64,000 bases of DNA from Roseibium sp. TrichSKD4. Its GTDB lineage: Bacteria; Pseudomonadota; Alphaproteobacteria; Rhizobiales; Stappiaceae. Below the pieces are notes generated by a model. It searched no databases, was not told the origin of the DNA, and saw only the letters and a program-made list of their open reading frames with translations. Position numbers and translations under genes: made by a program. Positions 17,254 through 26,357 of this stretch are shown in pieces. Each line of letters opens with the position of its first letter. Positions within the stretch are counted from its first letter, which is position 1. The stretch spans positions 674,056 through 738,055 of the forward strand of contig NZ_GL476320.1 of NCBI RefSeq assembly GCF_000148725.1. The letters are read 5' to 3'.

Positions 17254-18459
17254 TCAAACCGCTTCCAGGGCGATTGATATGCCTTGGCCGACGCCGATGC
17301 ACATGGTCGCCAGCGCGCGTTTTCCACCTCGTACCTTCATTTCCAATGCTGCCGTTCCCGTGATCCGGGCACCAGAAGCGCCAAGCGGATGGCCTAGTGC
17401 AATCGCTCCGCCGTTCGGGTTGATATGCTCTGCGTCTTCAGGAAGACCAAGGTCGCGAAGGACTGCAATCCCTTGGGCTGCAAAGGCTTCATTCAATTCC
17501 ACGACATCAAAATCAGACGGCGTAATGCCGAGACGAGCACAGAGCTTGCGCGTTGCAGGGGCAGGGCCAATGCCCATGATCCGTGGAGGGACACCTGCGG
17601 TCGCGCCGCCTGTGACCCGAGCAATTGGGGTCAGGCCGTATTTTTCAACCGCAGCTTCGCTGGCGATCAGAAGCGCTGCTGAGCCGTCATTGACACCAGA
17701 TGCGTTTCCGGCTGTGACTGACCCGTTTTCGCGGAACGGTGTGCGTAATTTGCCAAGTGCCTCAAGCGTTGTTTCCGGGCGAGGGTGCTCATCTGTTTCT
17801 ATGATTTTGGGGTCGCCCTTACGCTGGGGGATCGTCACGGGAACGATTTCGGATTTGAACCGGCCGCTTTCCATGGCTTTTCCGGCGCGTTGTTGACTGC
17901 GGTGAGCGAAGGCATCCTGATCCGCGCGAGAGACATTGAAGTCTTCGGCGACGTTTTCAGCGGTTTCCGGCATGGAATCGATGCCGTATTGGCGTTTCAT
18001 GAGCGGATTTACGAAGCGCCAGCCAATCGTGGTGTCATGAATTTCTGCATTGCGGCTGAAAGGCGTGTCCGCTTTTGGCAGAATAAAAGGAGCGCGCGAC
18101 ATGCTTTCCACACCGCCGGCAATTACGATGTCCATTTCGCCCGCGATAATCCCGCGGGCGGCCAAGATAATTGCGTCCATACCTGAACCACACAGGCGGT
18201 TTATAGTCGTGCCGGGCACGGCATCAGGCAGGCCTGCCAACAGGGCGGACATGCGCGCCACATTGCGATTGTCTTCACCAGCCTGGTTTGCGCAGCCGTA
18301 ATAGACCTCATCCAAGGCTTCCCAATTCACGCCGGAATTGCGTTCCATCAGGGCTTCGATGGGTATGGAGCCCAAGTCATCTGCGCGAACAGATGACAGA
18401 CAGCCGCCGAACCGGCCAATTGGTGTGCGGACATAATCGCAAATGAATGCGTGACGCAT
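17254..18459 (-). CDS. pcaF: Acetyl-CoA acyltransferase, 3-oxoadipyl-CoA thiolase type
   Basis: The 401-residue protein is a thiolase that splits 3-oxoacyl-CoA with CoA. Catalytic residues are in RLCGSGMDAI (nucleophilic Cys about 90), ALGHPLGASGAR (His) and CIGVGQG (second Cys). The N-terminal half, with ADDLGSIPIEALMERN and YYGCANQAGEDNRNVARM, is characteristic of 3-oxoadipyl-CoA thiolase (PcaF) of the beta-ketoadipate pathway for aromatics. No other pca gene is nearby, so a general fatty-acid or phenylacetate-type role is possible. A perfect TetR-type palindrome lies about 150 bp upstream. Confidence 0.9.
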   Translation of the reverse strand: MRHAFICDYVRTPIGRFGGCLSSVRADDLGSIPIEALMERNSGVNWEALDEVYYGCANQAGEDNRNVARMSALLAGLPDAVPGTTINRLCGSGMDAIILAARGIIAGEMDIVIAGGVESMSRAPFILPKADTPFSRNAEIHDTTIGWRFVNPLMKRQYGIDSMPETAENVAEDFNVSRADQDAFAHRSQQRAGKAMESGRFKSEIVPVTIPQRKGDPKIIETDEHPRPETTLEALGKLRTPFRENGSVTAGNASGVNDGSAALLIASEAAVEKYGLTPIARVTGGATAGVPPRIMGIGPAPATRKLCARLGITPSDFDVVELNEAFAAQGIAVLRDLGLPEDAEHINPNGGAIALGHPLGASGARITGTAALEMKVRGGKRALATMCIGVGQGISIALEAV

Positions 18460-18605
18460 GAAATTGTCTCCCCATCACACAGCTTCGTGTTTACGCAGCC
18501 GTTTTCATATCGTTCCGCTCGGGCGAAATACGCTTTGCGTTTTCAGAGAAAAGGAGCGGTGTCCCCTTTTCCGTGAACCACGTTCGGTGGGAAGTCAAGC
18601 ATCAT

Positions 18606-18619
18606 TGACCGATCGGTCA
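18606..18619. promoter_or_regulatory. TetR-type palindromic operator candidate
   Basis: TGACCGATCGGTCA is a perfect 14-nt palindrome. It lies upstream of the thiolase on the minus strand and 4 bp before the manC stop. The ACCGATCGGT core is a common TetR-family operator pattern. No TetR gene is in the window. Confidence 0.5.
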
Positions 18620-18622
18620 GTC

Positions 18623-20014
18623 TTAGTTGTGCCGGATGATATCGTCTTCTGAAAGGTAGGTTCCGGACTGAATCTCGATCATACGTACCGGGATTTTGCC
18701 GCGATTGTGCAGTTTATGGGTTGCGCCAAGGGGAACATAGGCGGATTGGTTTTCCGTCAAAAGCCGTGCTTCGCCATTGATTGTTATCTCAACAGTCCCT
18801 TCAACGACCACCCAGTGCTCGGCCCTGTGCATGTGGCTTTGCATGGAAAGGTGTTGTCCCGGTTTGATCATCATGGACTGAACCGCGAAACGGTCACCTG
18901 CATTGATGCGTTCCGTATAACCCCAAGGGCGATAGGAGCGAAGGTGGGCGTCGACTTCTCCGCGTCCTTCCGCTTTCAGGCTATCGACAATCTTCTTGAC
19001 GTCCTGCGCCTTATCCTTGTGGGCCACAAGCACACTGTCGCGTGTCGCCACGACGAGAACATCTTCGAGGCCGATGACAGAAACAAGCCCGTCGTCCGCA
19101 TAAGCAAGGCAGTTGCGGCTTTGAAGAAACCGGGTGTCGCCCAAACCGCTGTTGCCATCGGCATCTTTGCCCAAAACATCCCAAATGGCAGACCATGAGC
19201 CAAGATCATTCCAATCCGGATTGACAGGAACGCAGGAGATGCTGTCCGCTTTTTCCATAATCGCATAGTCGATGGAAATATCGTCCAGCTTTTCAAACTC
19301 TGAGACGTCGAGGCGGGTGAAGTCGAGGTCTTCGGTACGTGTGGCCAAGACAGCCTTAGCCTGAGCCAGCAAGCCCGGCTGATGTTTGGCGAAAGCTGCG
19401 ATCATTGACTTTGCAGAATAAAGAAAGATGCCCGCGTTCCAGACATAATTTCCGTCGGCCAGAAAGGCTTCTGCCTTGTCCAAGTTTGGCTTTTCCACGA
19501 AGGCGTCAACGGCGCGAACAGTTGTCTGTCCGCTCTTCAACCGGATGTAGCCATAGCCTGTATTGGGCTCGGATGGCTCAATGCCGAATGTGACGATTTC
19601 CCCTTTGTCGGCCGCTTCTTCTGCGGCCTTCACCGCATCAAGAAAGATATTCTCTTTGCCAATCAAGTGGTCTGATGGGGCAAGCAGTACGAGCGCATTG
19701 TCCGCCTGTTCTTCTGCAATCAGAGCCGCAATGACTGCAGGGGCTGCTGTATTACGCCCTACAGGTTCGAGTATGATGGATGCTGCGGACAGCCCGATTT
19801 CATCCAGTTGTTCGCCGATCAGGAAGCGATGAGAGTTGTTGCCAATTACTATAGGCGCTTGAAACCCGTTTCCCTGAACGCGCTTGCAGGTTTTTTGAAA
19901 AAGGCTTTCGCCGTCAAAAATTGGAAGGAACTGCTTTGGACGGTCTTGGCGAGATAGTGGCCAGAGTCGAGATCCGACACCGCCGGAAAGAACGCATGGG
20001 AAAATGGCTGTCAT
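18623..20014 (-). CDS. manC: Mannose-1-phosphate guanylyltransferase / mannose-6-phosphate isomerase
   Basis: The 463-residue bifunctional enzyme makes GDP-mannose for polysaccharides. The N-terminal nucleotidyltransferase has LSGGVGSRLWPLSR (residues 8-21) and a VEKP motif. The C-terminal cupin carries the isomerase metal site (SMQSHMHRAEHWVVVEGT, about residues 395-412). Length fits the AlgA/CpsB type. It is transcribed alone, divergent from znuC; no exopolysaccharide cluster is visible nearby. Confidence 0.95.
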   Translation of the reverse strand: MTAIFPCVLSGGVGSRLWPLSRQDRPKQFLPIFDGESLFQKTCKRVQGNGFQAPIVIGNNSHRFLIGEQLDEIGLSAASIILEPVGRNTAAPAVIAALIAEEQADNALVLLAPSDHLIGKENIFLDAVKAAEEAADKGEIVTFGIEPSEPNTGYGYIRLKSGQTTVRAVDAFVEKPNLDKAEAFLADGNYVWNAGIFLYSAKSMIAAFAKHQPGLLAQAKAVLATRTEDLDFTRLDVSEFEKLDDISIDYAIMEKADSISCVPVNPDWNDLGSWSAIWDVLGKDADGNSGLGDTRFLQSRNCLAYADDGLVSVIGLEDVLVVATRDSVLVAHKDKAQDVKKIVDSLKAEGRGEVDAHLRSYRPWGYTERINAGDRFAVQSMMIKPGQHLSMQSHMHRAEHWVVVEGTVEITINGEARLLTENQSAYVPLGATHKLHNRGKIPVRMIEIQSGTYLSEDDIIRHN

Positions 20015-20127
20015 TGAACTTCTCGTGAGGGAAACATAATCGCCGGGATACTAAGCAGTTTCTGCCTGACAAACTGTAAAGTCTCACGAGTGAGTGTAAA
20101 CCCGCGACTTACAATCTCTGGAAAATA

Positions 20128-20156
20128 TTGAAGTGCCGGATAAGGCGGATTATACT
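20128..20156 (+). promoter_or_regulatory. Promoter of znuC-znuB-zur
   Basis: TTGAAG and TATACT are separated by 17 bp, close to the sigma-70 consensus. The start codon chosen for znuC is 49 bp beyond the -10 box. The candidate Zur site begins 4 bp after the -10 box. Confidence 0.65.
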
Positions 20157-20158
20157 GG

Positions 20159-20173
20159 TGTTATAAAGTAACG
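20159..20173. promoter_or_regulatory. Candidate Zur box
   Basis: TGTTATAAAGTAACG has GTTA/TAAC arms in an AT-rich centre, similar to alphaproteobacterial Zur sites (GTTAT...ATAAC type). It overlaps the likely transcription start of znuCB-zur, where a zinc-dependent repressor would act. The symmetry is imperfect. Confidence 0.42.
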
Positions 20174-20204
20174 ATTGTGGTGGTCTTTGACCTTGGCAAA
20201 TGAC

Positions 20205-21029
20205 ATGAGTGAGCCGCTTGTCCGACTTCAGGGCGCTGGCGTACAGAGCGGGGGCTCCTGGCTGGTCCGCGGGGTTGATCTATCTGTTTCATCTGGTGAG
20301 ATCGTGACCCTGATTGGACCAAACGGGTCTGGCAAGTCGACGACTGCAAAAATGGCGCTCGGGATCCTTAAGCCGACAGAAGGTAGCGCGCACAAACGCG
20401 TTCGCCTCAAAATCGGCTACGTCCCGCAAAAACTGATGATTGACTGGACGATGCCGCTCAATGTCCATCGTTTCATGCAGCTGACCGCGAGGCCCTCTCA
20501 GACACAAATTGACAAGGCGCTGGAGCGCACCGGTGTCGGCCATCTCAGGAAATCCGAAGTCCGTCATCTGTCTGGAGGACAAATGCAGCGGGTGATGCTT
20601 TCCCGGGCCATTGCCATGAAGCCAGATCTTTTGGTGCTGGACGAGCCAGTGCAGGGCGTCGATTACTCGGGCGAGATTGCGATCTACGACCTCATTGCGA
20701 ATATTCGCAAGGAGCTGGGATGTGGCATTTTGATGATTTCGCATGACCTGCACGTGGTGATGGCGGCGACTGATCAGGTTGTCTGTCTGAATGGGCATGT
20801 GTGCTGTCAGGGCAGCCCTCGGGATGTTTCGCAAAGTGCGGCCTTCAAAACTCTTTTCGGAGAGAGGGCTGCAGGGGCGCTCGCTGTTTATGAGCACAAT
20901 CATGATCATGTGCATCTGCCAGATGGGCGGGTACAGCATTCTGATGGCTCGATCCATCAGAACTGCTGCGATCATGTGCACGGCTCCGAGCCATCCTCAA
21001 GTGACGAGGAGCAGCGCCATGTTGGATGA
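20205..21029 (+). CDS. znuC: Zinc ABC transporter ATP-binding protein
   Basis: ZnuC powers uptake of Zn2+ across the inner membrane. Walker A (GPNGSGKST), signature (LSGGQMQRVM) and Walker B (LLVLDEPVQGVD) are all intact. The last 40 residues are rich in His and Asp (HNHDHVHLPD, CCDHVHG), probably a zinc-binding tail. I take the ATG at 20205 (MSEPLVRL); a TTG further upstream is possible. It overlaps znuB by 11 nt. znuA, the periplasmic binding protein, is not present in this stretch. Confidence 0.94.
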   Translation: MSEPLVRLQGAGVQSGGSWLVRGVDLSVSSGEIVTLIGPNGSGKSTTAKMALGILKPTEGSAHKRVRLKIGYVPQKLMIDWTMPLNVHRFMQLTARPSQTQIDKALERTGVGHLRKSEVRHLSGGQMQRVMLSRAIAMKPDLLVLDEPVQGVDYSGEIAIYDLIANIRKELGCGILMISHDLHVVMAATDQVVCLNGHVCCQGSPRDVSQSAAFKTLFGERAAGALAVYEHNHDHVHLPDGRVQHSDGSIHQNCCDHVHGSEPSSSDEEQRHVG

Positions 21030-21846
21030 CTTTTTTGTTCGCGCACTCGTTGCCGGAATAGGGGGTGCCGCAGTTGCCGGGCCGCTTGGGTGTTTTATCG
21101 TGTGGCGGCGGATGGCCTATTTTGGCGACACACTCGCCCATGCAGCGCTTTTGGGAGTAGCGCTGTCTCTATTGTTGGAACTCAACACAACGATGACCGT
21201 ATTTGGCGTGAGTGTAACCATCGCTCTCACGATGCTTGGCTTGCGCCGAACACAGACGTTGTCATCTGATGCATTGCTTGGGCTCTTGTCGCACTCAGCC
21301 CTCGCGCTTGGCCTTGTGTGCCTTGCCTTCATGACCTGGGTGCGTGTCGATCTGACCGGGCTCTTATTCGGAGATATACTGGCCGTCTCCAAAACCGACA
21401 TTCTAACGATTTATGCTGGTGGTTCGGCTGTGCTCGTTTTTTTGTGGCTTATCTGGCGGCGGTTGTTTGCGGCAACGGTCAATCCGGATTTGGCGGCGGC
21501 CGAAGGAATGGAACCGGAAAAGGTCAATATCGTTTTCATGTTGCTGATGGCGGCCGTGATCGCCATTGCCATGAAGGTTGTTGGTGTTCTTTTGATTACC
21601 GCACTGCTGATTATTCCGGCAGCTTCTGCGCGGCGGATTGCCGTTGGCCCGGAGCATATGGCCGTCATCGCTTCAGTGATTGGAGCGGTTGCCGTGGTTG
21701 GTGGTTTGCAGGCCTCACTGCGTCTCGACACTCCGGCGGGGCCAAGTATTGTTGTTGCGGGGACGATTTTGTTTCTCGTCTCAATCTTGCCTTGGCCAGG
21801 GCTCAGAAGCATATCTGGAGCGAATGAAAGGGAACGTAAATCGTGA
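21019..21846 (+). CDS. znuB: Zinc ABC transporter permease
   Basis: The 275-residue protein has about eight transmembrane helices typical of the ABC-3 family (ZnuB/TroC). The PLGCFIVWRRMAYFGDTLAHAALLG region near the N-terminus is the conserved coupling segment. The ATG at 21019 lies inside the znuC 3' end, so the two are translationally coupled. It overlaps zur by 4 nt. Confidence 0.95.
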   Translation: MLDDFFVRALVAGIGGAAVAGPLGCFIVWRRMAYFGDTLAHAALLGVALSLLLELNTTMTVFGVSVTIALTMLGLRRTQTLSSDALLGLLSHSALALGLVCLAFMTWVRVDLTGLLFGDILAVSKTDILTIYAGGSAVLVFLWLIWRRLFAATVNPDLAAAEGMEPEKVNIVFMLLMAAVIAIAMKVVGVLLITALLIIPAASARRIAVGPEHMAVIASVIGAVAVVGGLQASLRLDTPAGPSIVVAGTILFLVSILPWPGLRSISGANERERKS

Positions 21847-22256
21847 ACAAGGCAGCGCACAAGGAACTGACAAAAAATCAGGGTTTGGTATTTGGCGCGC
21901 TGACGAGTGCTGAGGGGCCACTGACAGCTTATGCGATCTTGGATCAGCTACGAGATGACGGGTTTCGCGCACCCCTGCAGGTCTATCGAGCCTTGGAAAA
22001 ACTATTGGAGGTCGGGCTGGTGCATCGGCTGGAGAGCCTGAATGCGTTTGTGGCTTGCAGTCATCCGGGTTGTTCGAGCCACCACGCGGTTGCCTTTGCA
22101 ATTTGTGAAACTTGCGGACACGTGTCGGAGTTTGCCCCCAACGCTGCTCTTGCTGATCTGTCAAGCTGGGCTGAAAAGGCCAAATTCCGCCCATCAAAAA
22201 CAACTATCGAATTGCGCGGAACTTGCGCGAACTGCTCCACGCAATCTGCGAATTAG
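21843..22256 (+). CDS. zur: Fur-family zinc uptake regulator
   Basis: The 137-residue protein is a Fur/Zur-type repressor. A winged helix (about residues 15-70: TAYAILDQLRDDG, LQVYRALEKLLEVG) is followed by two Cys pairs (CSHPGC region, CETCGHV) and a C-terminal CANCS, the structural zinc sites. It starts with GTG inside the znuB stop (GTGA overlap). Its position at the end of znuCB strongly supports Zur rather than another Fur protein. It probably represses this operon when zinc is abundant. Confidence 0.94.
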   Translation: MNKAAHKELTKNQGLVFGALTSAEGPLTAYAILDQLRDDGFRAPLQVYRALEKLLEVGLVHRLESLNAFVACSHPGCSSHHAVAFAICETCGHVSEFAPNAALADLSSWAEKAKFRPSKTTIELRGTCANCSTQSAN

Positions 22257-22268
22257 CCGGAACCCCTT

Positions 22269-22742
22269 TCAGTTCGCATAGGGGAGCAACAGGCTCGCCA
22301 CAACTGCCAGCGTGACCGGGACACGCAGTTTTGGATACCATTTTGGCATGTGGCCTTGCTGCACGCAGATGATGTCGTAAGCAAGCGTCAGAAGAAGACT
22401 GACTGAAAGACCGACCGCGCCGTAGGGCTGCGGCAAGGCCAAGCTGCCCCAGGCAGCTAACGAAGGTAGAACACTAAGGCCGAGTCGCTTGAAACTTGGG
22501 TTATCAGTCCCTTCGGACTTTCTCGCCATTTCATAACCCCAATGGATCCCGCCGAGGAACGACAGGATCACAGCACCATAGAGGAGCAGTGTGATCTCCA
22601 GCTTGTGTTGATGCATCGGCGGAGCTGCGACTGTTCCAAGGCTAAACAGCGCGAATGGCAGAAAACCAGCTGCGGTGAGCCAGAGGGCTGCCGCGGGGAT
22701 TTTGGTCGTGGGTGTTTCGGTAGATGGGGCGTTTGCAGTCAT
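22269..22742 (-). CDS. DUF3429-family membrane protein
   Basis: The 157-residue protein has about five hydrophobic helices, with the FLGGIHWGYEM motif typical of DUF3429 (COG3752-like). It faces zur convergently with 12 bp between stops. It is 35 bp downstream of the glutathione peroxidase gene on the same strand and may be cotranscribed. Function unknown. Confidence 0.88.
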   Translation of the reverse strand: MTANAPSTETPTTKIPAAALWLTAAGFLPFALFSLGTVAAPPMHQHKLEITLLLYGAVILSFLGGIHWGYEMARKSEGTDNPSFKRLGLSVLPSLAAWGSLALPQPYGAVGLSVSLLLTLAYDIICVQQGHMPKWYPKLRVPVTLAVVASLLLPYAN

Positions 22743-22777
22743 GAATTCAGGTTTCTTTGATGGTGGGACGTATTAGA

Positions 22778-23365
22778 TCACGACTGCTGCTGCATGTTTT
22801 GAAGCTGAGTTTCAATGGCCCGGCGCACCTTTTTGGCAGTTGGGCGGGTTGGTGTTGAAAACCAGTTGACCAACGTTCCGTCAGGGGCAACCAGATATTT
22901 GTGGAAGTTCCAGTAGGGGCGGGCCGTCATGCCAAATTGGGTCACTGCCCATTTGTAAAAGGGGTGGGCGTTCTCGCCATTTACTACAGATTTCGCTGTT
23001 AATTGGTAAGTTGCGCCGTATTTCGCGGAGCAATAGCCTTTGAGTTCCTCACCAGCGCGTGGTTCCTGTCCGCCAAAATCGTTGGACGGGACGGCCAGAA
23101 TCACAAGCCCGCGCTCCGCATAGTCGTCCTGAAGCGTTTGAAGGTCGCCAAGTTGCCTTTTAAAGCCGCATTCCGTTGCTGTGTTCACAACAAGGATTGG
23201 TTTGCCCTTGAATTTGGCCAGAGGCAGAGGGTCGCCGCCGGGCAGCTGGAACTCAAAATCATATGCTGTTTTGTTGGCCAAGGGAATCTCGTCTGAAAGG
23301 GTGGGCTGACCAAGAAGCAAGGTTATCACTGCTGCTGATAGAAAGGTGGTCAGTGCAATGCGCAT
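22778..23365 (-). CDS. Glutathione peroxidase (exported form)
   Basis: The 195-residue protein has an N-terminal signal peptide (residues 1-23, ending LSDE) and a glutathione-peroxidase fold. The peroxidatic Cys is in NTATECGFKRQ, the Gln in LAVPSNDFGGQEP and the Trp-Asn in YWNFHKYLV, completing the catalytic set. Cys rather than selenocysteine makes it probably a thioredoxin-dependent peroxidase. Export suggests it protects the periplasm or membrane lipids. Confidence 0.93.
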   Translation of the reverse strand: MRIALTTFLSAAVITLLLGQPTLSDEIPLANKTAYDFEFQLPGGDPLPLAKFKGKPILVVNTATECGFKRQLGDLQTLQDDYAERGLVILAVPSNDFGGQEPRAGEELKGYCSAKYGATYQLTAKSVVNGENAHPFYKWAVTQFGMTARPYWNFHKYLVAPDGTLVNWFSTPTRPTAKKVRRAIETQLQNMQQQS

Positions 23366-23557
23366 GTTTTAGGCCTTGGGTCTGCTTGAATTCTAAACCT
23401 ATACGCCTCAGCGCCGCATCGGTTCACTGGATGGGGCAAAATGCAGGCTGGGCTGAAAACCCACGGCGAATTTTGCAAGAAAGCGGCTGTGCCCTTGTAT
23501 TTTAAAACCAAACCATGTTTGACGTATCGTCATCTTCTTTCAATGTCAGGATGTCGT

Positions 23558-24310
23558 ATGACTTCGATTTCTTTCCAGCTTTTCAGTGCACGCAACGCTC
23601 CCGATTTTGCAGGGTTGCTCTCTCTGTTGTCTGAGACCGGATATGAACAGGTTGAAGGATATCCGGAGCATTATTCAGATCCGTCTGCGACACAAAAAGC
23701 GCTGTTGGCTGCCGGTCTTTCCATGCCATCCGGCCATTTTCCATTGGATATGCTGGAGGACACGCCGGAGCGAGCAATCGAGATTGCCAAGACGCTGGGA
23801 ATTTCTCGGATCTATTGCCCATATCTGGAAGAGACTGATCGTCCAACAACGGAAGACGGATGGAAAGACCTTGCACAGCGCCTTAGCGTGATTGCTGACA
23901 AGATGATTGCGGCGGGCTTTGTCTTTGGCTGGCACAATCATGATTTTGAGTATGTCAAAGTCTCAAGTGGTGCGGTTCCAATGGCGATCTTGCTGGACAC
24001 TGCGCCGAACATGACGTGGGAAGCAGATGTAGCCTGGATTGTGCGGGGCGGCGAAAATCCGCTGGAATGGATTGAGCGATATGGTGATCGCCTGAGCGCT
24101 ATTCATGTGAAAGACATCGCGCCTGCAGGCGAGTGCGCAGACGAAGACGGCTGGGCGGATGTTGGTCACGGTACGATGGACTGGCCGACGCTCATCACCG
24201 CGCTCAAGAAAACACCTGCTGCGCTTTTTGTCGTTGAGCACGACAATCCATCTGATATCGCTAGGTTTGCCAAACGTGCGCTCACCAGTGTTCAAGAATA
24301 TCTCGGATAA
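23558..24310 (+). CDS. Sugar phosphate isomerase/epimerase (TIM barrel)
   Basis: The 250-residue protein is an AP-endonuclease-2-type TIM barrel (IolE/xylose-isomerase-like). Metal-binding His/Glu/Asp positions are visible in GWHNHDFEY, WEADVAWIVRGG and AIHVKDIAP. The ATG at 23558 has AGGA six bases upstream and was preferred over that at 23543. A Gfo/Idh/MocA oxidoreductase follows after 11 bp; such pairs act together on inositols or rare sugars. Confidence 0.92.
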   Translation: MTSISFQLFSARNAPDFAGLLSLLSETGYEQVEGYPEHYSDPSATQKALLAAGLSMPSGHFPLDMLEDTPERAIEIAKTLGISRIYCPYLEETDRPTTEDGWKDLAQRLSVIADKMIAAGFVFGWHNHDFEYVKVSSGAVPMAILLDTAPNMTWEADVAWIVRGGENPLEWIERYGDRLSAIHVKDIAPAGECADEDGWADVGHGTMDWPTLITALKKTPAALFVVEHDNPSDIARFAKRALTSVQEYLG

Positions 24311-24321
24311 GGATCGCCTCC

Positions 24322-25455
24322 ATGTCAGAAGTCCTTGGCGTCGGCATCATTGGATGCGGCAACATTTCCAAAACCTATTTTGAACTCGCACCCCTGTTTA
24401 AGGGCATAGAGGTGCGTTACTGCGCAGACCTTTATGCTGATGTTGCTCGCGCGCGAGCCTCAGAATACGGGGTTATGGGCGGCACGGTCGACATGCTGTT
24501 GGCGTCAAACGACGTCGATATTGTCGTGAACCTGACGGTCCCCGATGCGCATTGGCCAGTATCGCGGGACATCTTGAGCGCTGGCAAACACGTTTACTCA
24601 GAAAAACCGCTCGTTCTTTCCCTTGAAGACGGCAAGGCCATGCAAGCCTTGGCGGCCGAGAAAGGGCTGAGGGTTGGTTCTGCTCCAGACACATTTTTAG
24701 GTGGCGCCCATCAAGCTGCCCGAGCGGCGATTGACTCTGGAGAGCTTGGTAAAATCACATCTGGAACATGTCAGGTGATGAGCCATGGCATGGAGGCCTG
24801 GCATCCAAACCCGGATTTCTTCTTCAAGCCTGGAGGTGGGCCTGTTCTGGATATGGGGCCGTATTACATCGCCAATCTGATCAATCTGATCGGCCCGGTG
24901 AAACGGGTTGCAGCCTTAACCTCCATGGCAACACCAACCCGGACCATCTCCAGTCAGCCAAGGGCGGGTGAAGAAATCACCGTTGAAACACCGACCACCA
25001 TTCAAGCGCTTCTTGAATTCCAATCCGGTGCCACAATCACGTTTATTGCCAGCTGGGATGTTTGTGCGCACCGGCATCATCCAATGGAGCTTTACGGCAC
25101 CGAAGGGTCGATCTATGTGCCTGATCCGAACTTCTTTGGCGGGTCGGTTACAGTTGTTGATCAAACCGGAGAGGCTAAAGAGCTCGACGTTGCCGCTCAC
25201 CCGCTGGGGCAATGCAATCAGGGCGATGCTGAGAATCGCTTCGCCAACTATCGAACTGCCGGTCTTGCAGACATGGCTCAGGCAATCCGCGAAGGACGTG
25301 ATTTCCGGTGCTCCTTTGACCGGGCAGTCCACGCTGTCGACGTTATGATGTCGATTTTGAAATCTGGTGAAACAGGCAGCTTCGTGGAAATTGTGACAAC
25401 CTGCACAAGGCCTGAAGCGTTTGGTGCTGATGAGGCGGGCGCTCTGTTGAAATAG
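24322..25455 (+). CDS. Gfo/Idh/MocA-family oxidoreductase
   Basis: The 377-residue protein has an N-terminal Rossmann fold (GVGIIGCGNISKTY) for NAD(P) and the family signature EKP (YSEKPLVLS) near residue 94. The C-terminal alpha/beta domain binds the sugar (GGGPVLDMGPYYI, HHPMELYGTEGSI). It follows the epimerase gene by 11 bp, so the pair probably oxidises and isomerises a cyclic polyol or sugar. No transporter for the substrate is linked here. Confidence 0.93.
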   Translation: MSEVLGVGIIGCGNISKTYFELAPLFKGIEVRYCADLYADVARARASEYGVMGGTVDMLLASNDVDIVVNLTVPDAHWPVSRDILSAGKHVYSEKPLVLSLEDGKAMQALAAEKGLRVGSAPDTFLGGAHQAARAAIDSGELGKITSGTCQVMSHGMEAWHPNPDFFFKPGGGPVLDMGPYYIANLINLIGPVKRVAALTSMATPTRTISSQPRAGEEITVETPTTIQALLEFQSGATITFIASWDVCAHRHHPMELYGTEGSIYVPDPNFFGGSVTVVDQTGEAKELDVAAHPLGQCNQGDAENRFANYRTAGLADMAQAIREGRDFRCSFDRAVHAVDVMMSILKSGETGSFVEIVTTCTRPEAFGADEAGALLK

Positions 25456-25524
25456 GGTAACTGCTTTTTGGTGTGGGCATACGAGTAGTCTGCTGGAAAT
25501 CCTTGACGCACTGGACTTGCTTGC

Positions 25525-25548
25525 GCACTCTCCGGCCCGGGAGAGTGC
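25525..25548 (+). terminator. Hairpin after the oxidoreductase operon
   Basis: A 9-bp stem (GCACTCTCC / GGAGAGTGC) with a short GC-rich loop lies 69 bp past the oxidoreductase stop. No U-run follows, so termination would be weak. Confidence 0.4.
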
Positions 25549-25586
25549 CTTGGCAAATGTGCCAGCAGCATTAAAGGCGGGATGCG

Positions 25587-26168
25587 ATGACGTTGTTTCT
25601 GGTTGGACTGATCATTTTTTTCGGGCTTCATTTTCTGCCCATGGCAAGCGGGTTGAAGGCTTCAGTGGTCGCGCGCCTGGGGGCAACGCCCTACAAAATC
25701 GGATACTCGATCCTGTCCATTGTTGGGCTTGTGCTGATGATCCACGGATATGGCGCGGTTCGGATGGGGGACAATCCGGTGCTCTACACCCCGCCGGAGT
25801 GGACGCGCCATCTTACCATGCTGTTGATGGTGCCGGTCTTTATCTTGTTGATTGCTGCTTATGTTCAAGGGCGTATCAAGGCTCGATTCCGCCACCCCAT
25901 GCTGGTGGCTGTTAAAATCTGGGCGCTTGCGCATTTGCTGGTTCGTGGTGACCTTGCCTCTGTCATGCTGTTCGGCAGCTTTTTAGTTTGGGCTGTTGTT
26001 GACCGAATTTCGCTGAAACGTCGGGCGGATGGGGAACCATCTGTTGCGCTTCATCTGCCTGCCGAGCGCAAGATGGCAGATGTATTCATCATTTTGGCCG
26101 GACTTGCGATCTATGGATGGTTTGTTTGGCAAGGCCATGCGCTTGTCATTGGCGTTCCATTGTCTTAA
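25587..26168 (+). CDS. NnrU-family membrane protein
   Basis: The 193-residue integral membrane protein has about five helices and matches NnrU (MTLFLVGLIIFFGLHFLPM, YKIGYSILSIVGLVLMIHGY). NnrU was first linked to denitrification in Rhodobacter but is widespread outside denitrifiers; no nitrogen-oxide gene is near. It is transcribed alone. Confidence 0.92.
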   Translation: MTLFLVGLIIFFGLHFLPMASGLKASVVARLGATPYKIGYSILSIVGLVLMIHGYGAVRMGDNPVLYTPPEWTRHLTMLLMVPVFILLIAAYVQGRIKARFRHPMLVAVKIWALAHLLVRGDLASVMLFGSFLVWAVVDRISLKRRADGEPSVALHLPAERKMADVFIILAGLAIYGWFVWQGHALVIGVPLS

Positions 26169-26357
26169 TCACGTGCACCAACAGGGCAATTTGCGCGGTT
26201 AGAAATCTGCGGTTGCCTCACTTGCGCCATTTTGGCGTTGATTAACAGGCGTGGTTTTTTCCAAAGGCCACAGGAATAATACGGGCCAACGGCGTAAGGG
26301 GTGTTTTTGCTTCTTCGTCATCGGTCCGGACAACAAGAATTCGGGAACGAGACACGC

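Noticed and set aside
22778-23365. Selenocysteine in the glutathione peroxidase
   Set aside because: The active-site codon is an ordinary Cys codon in frame; no UGA is involved.
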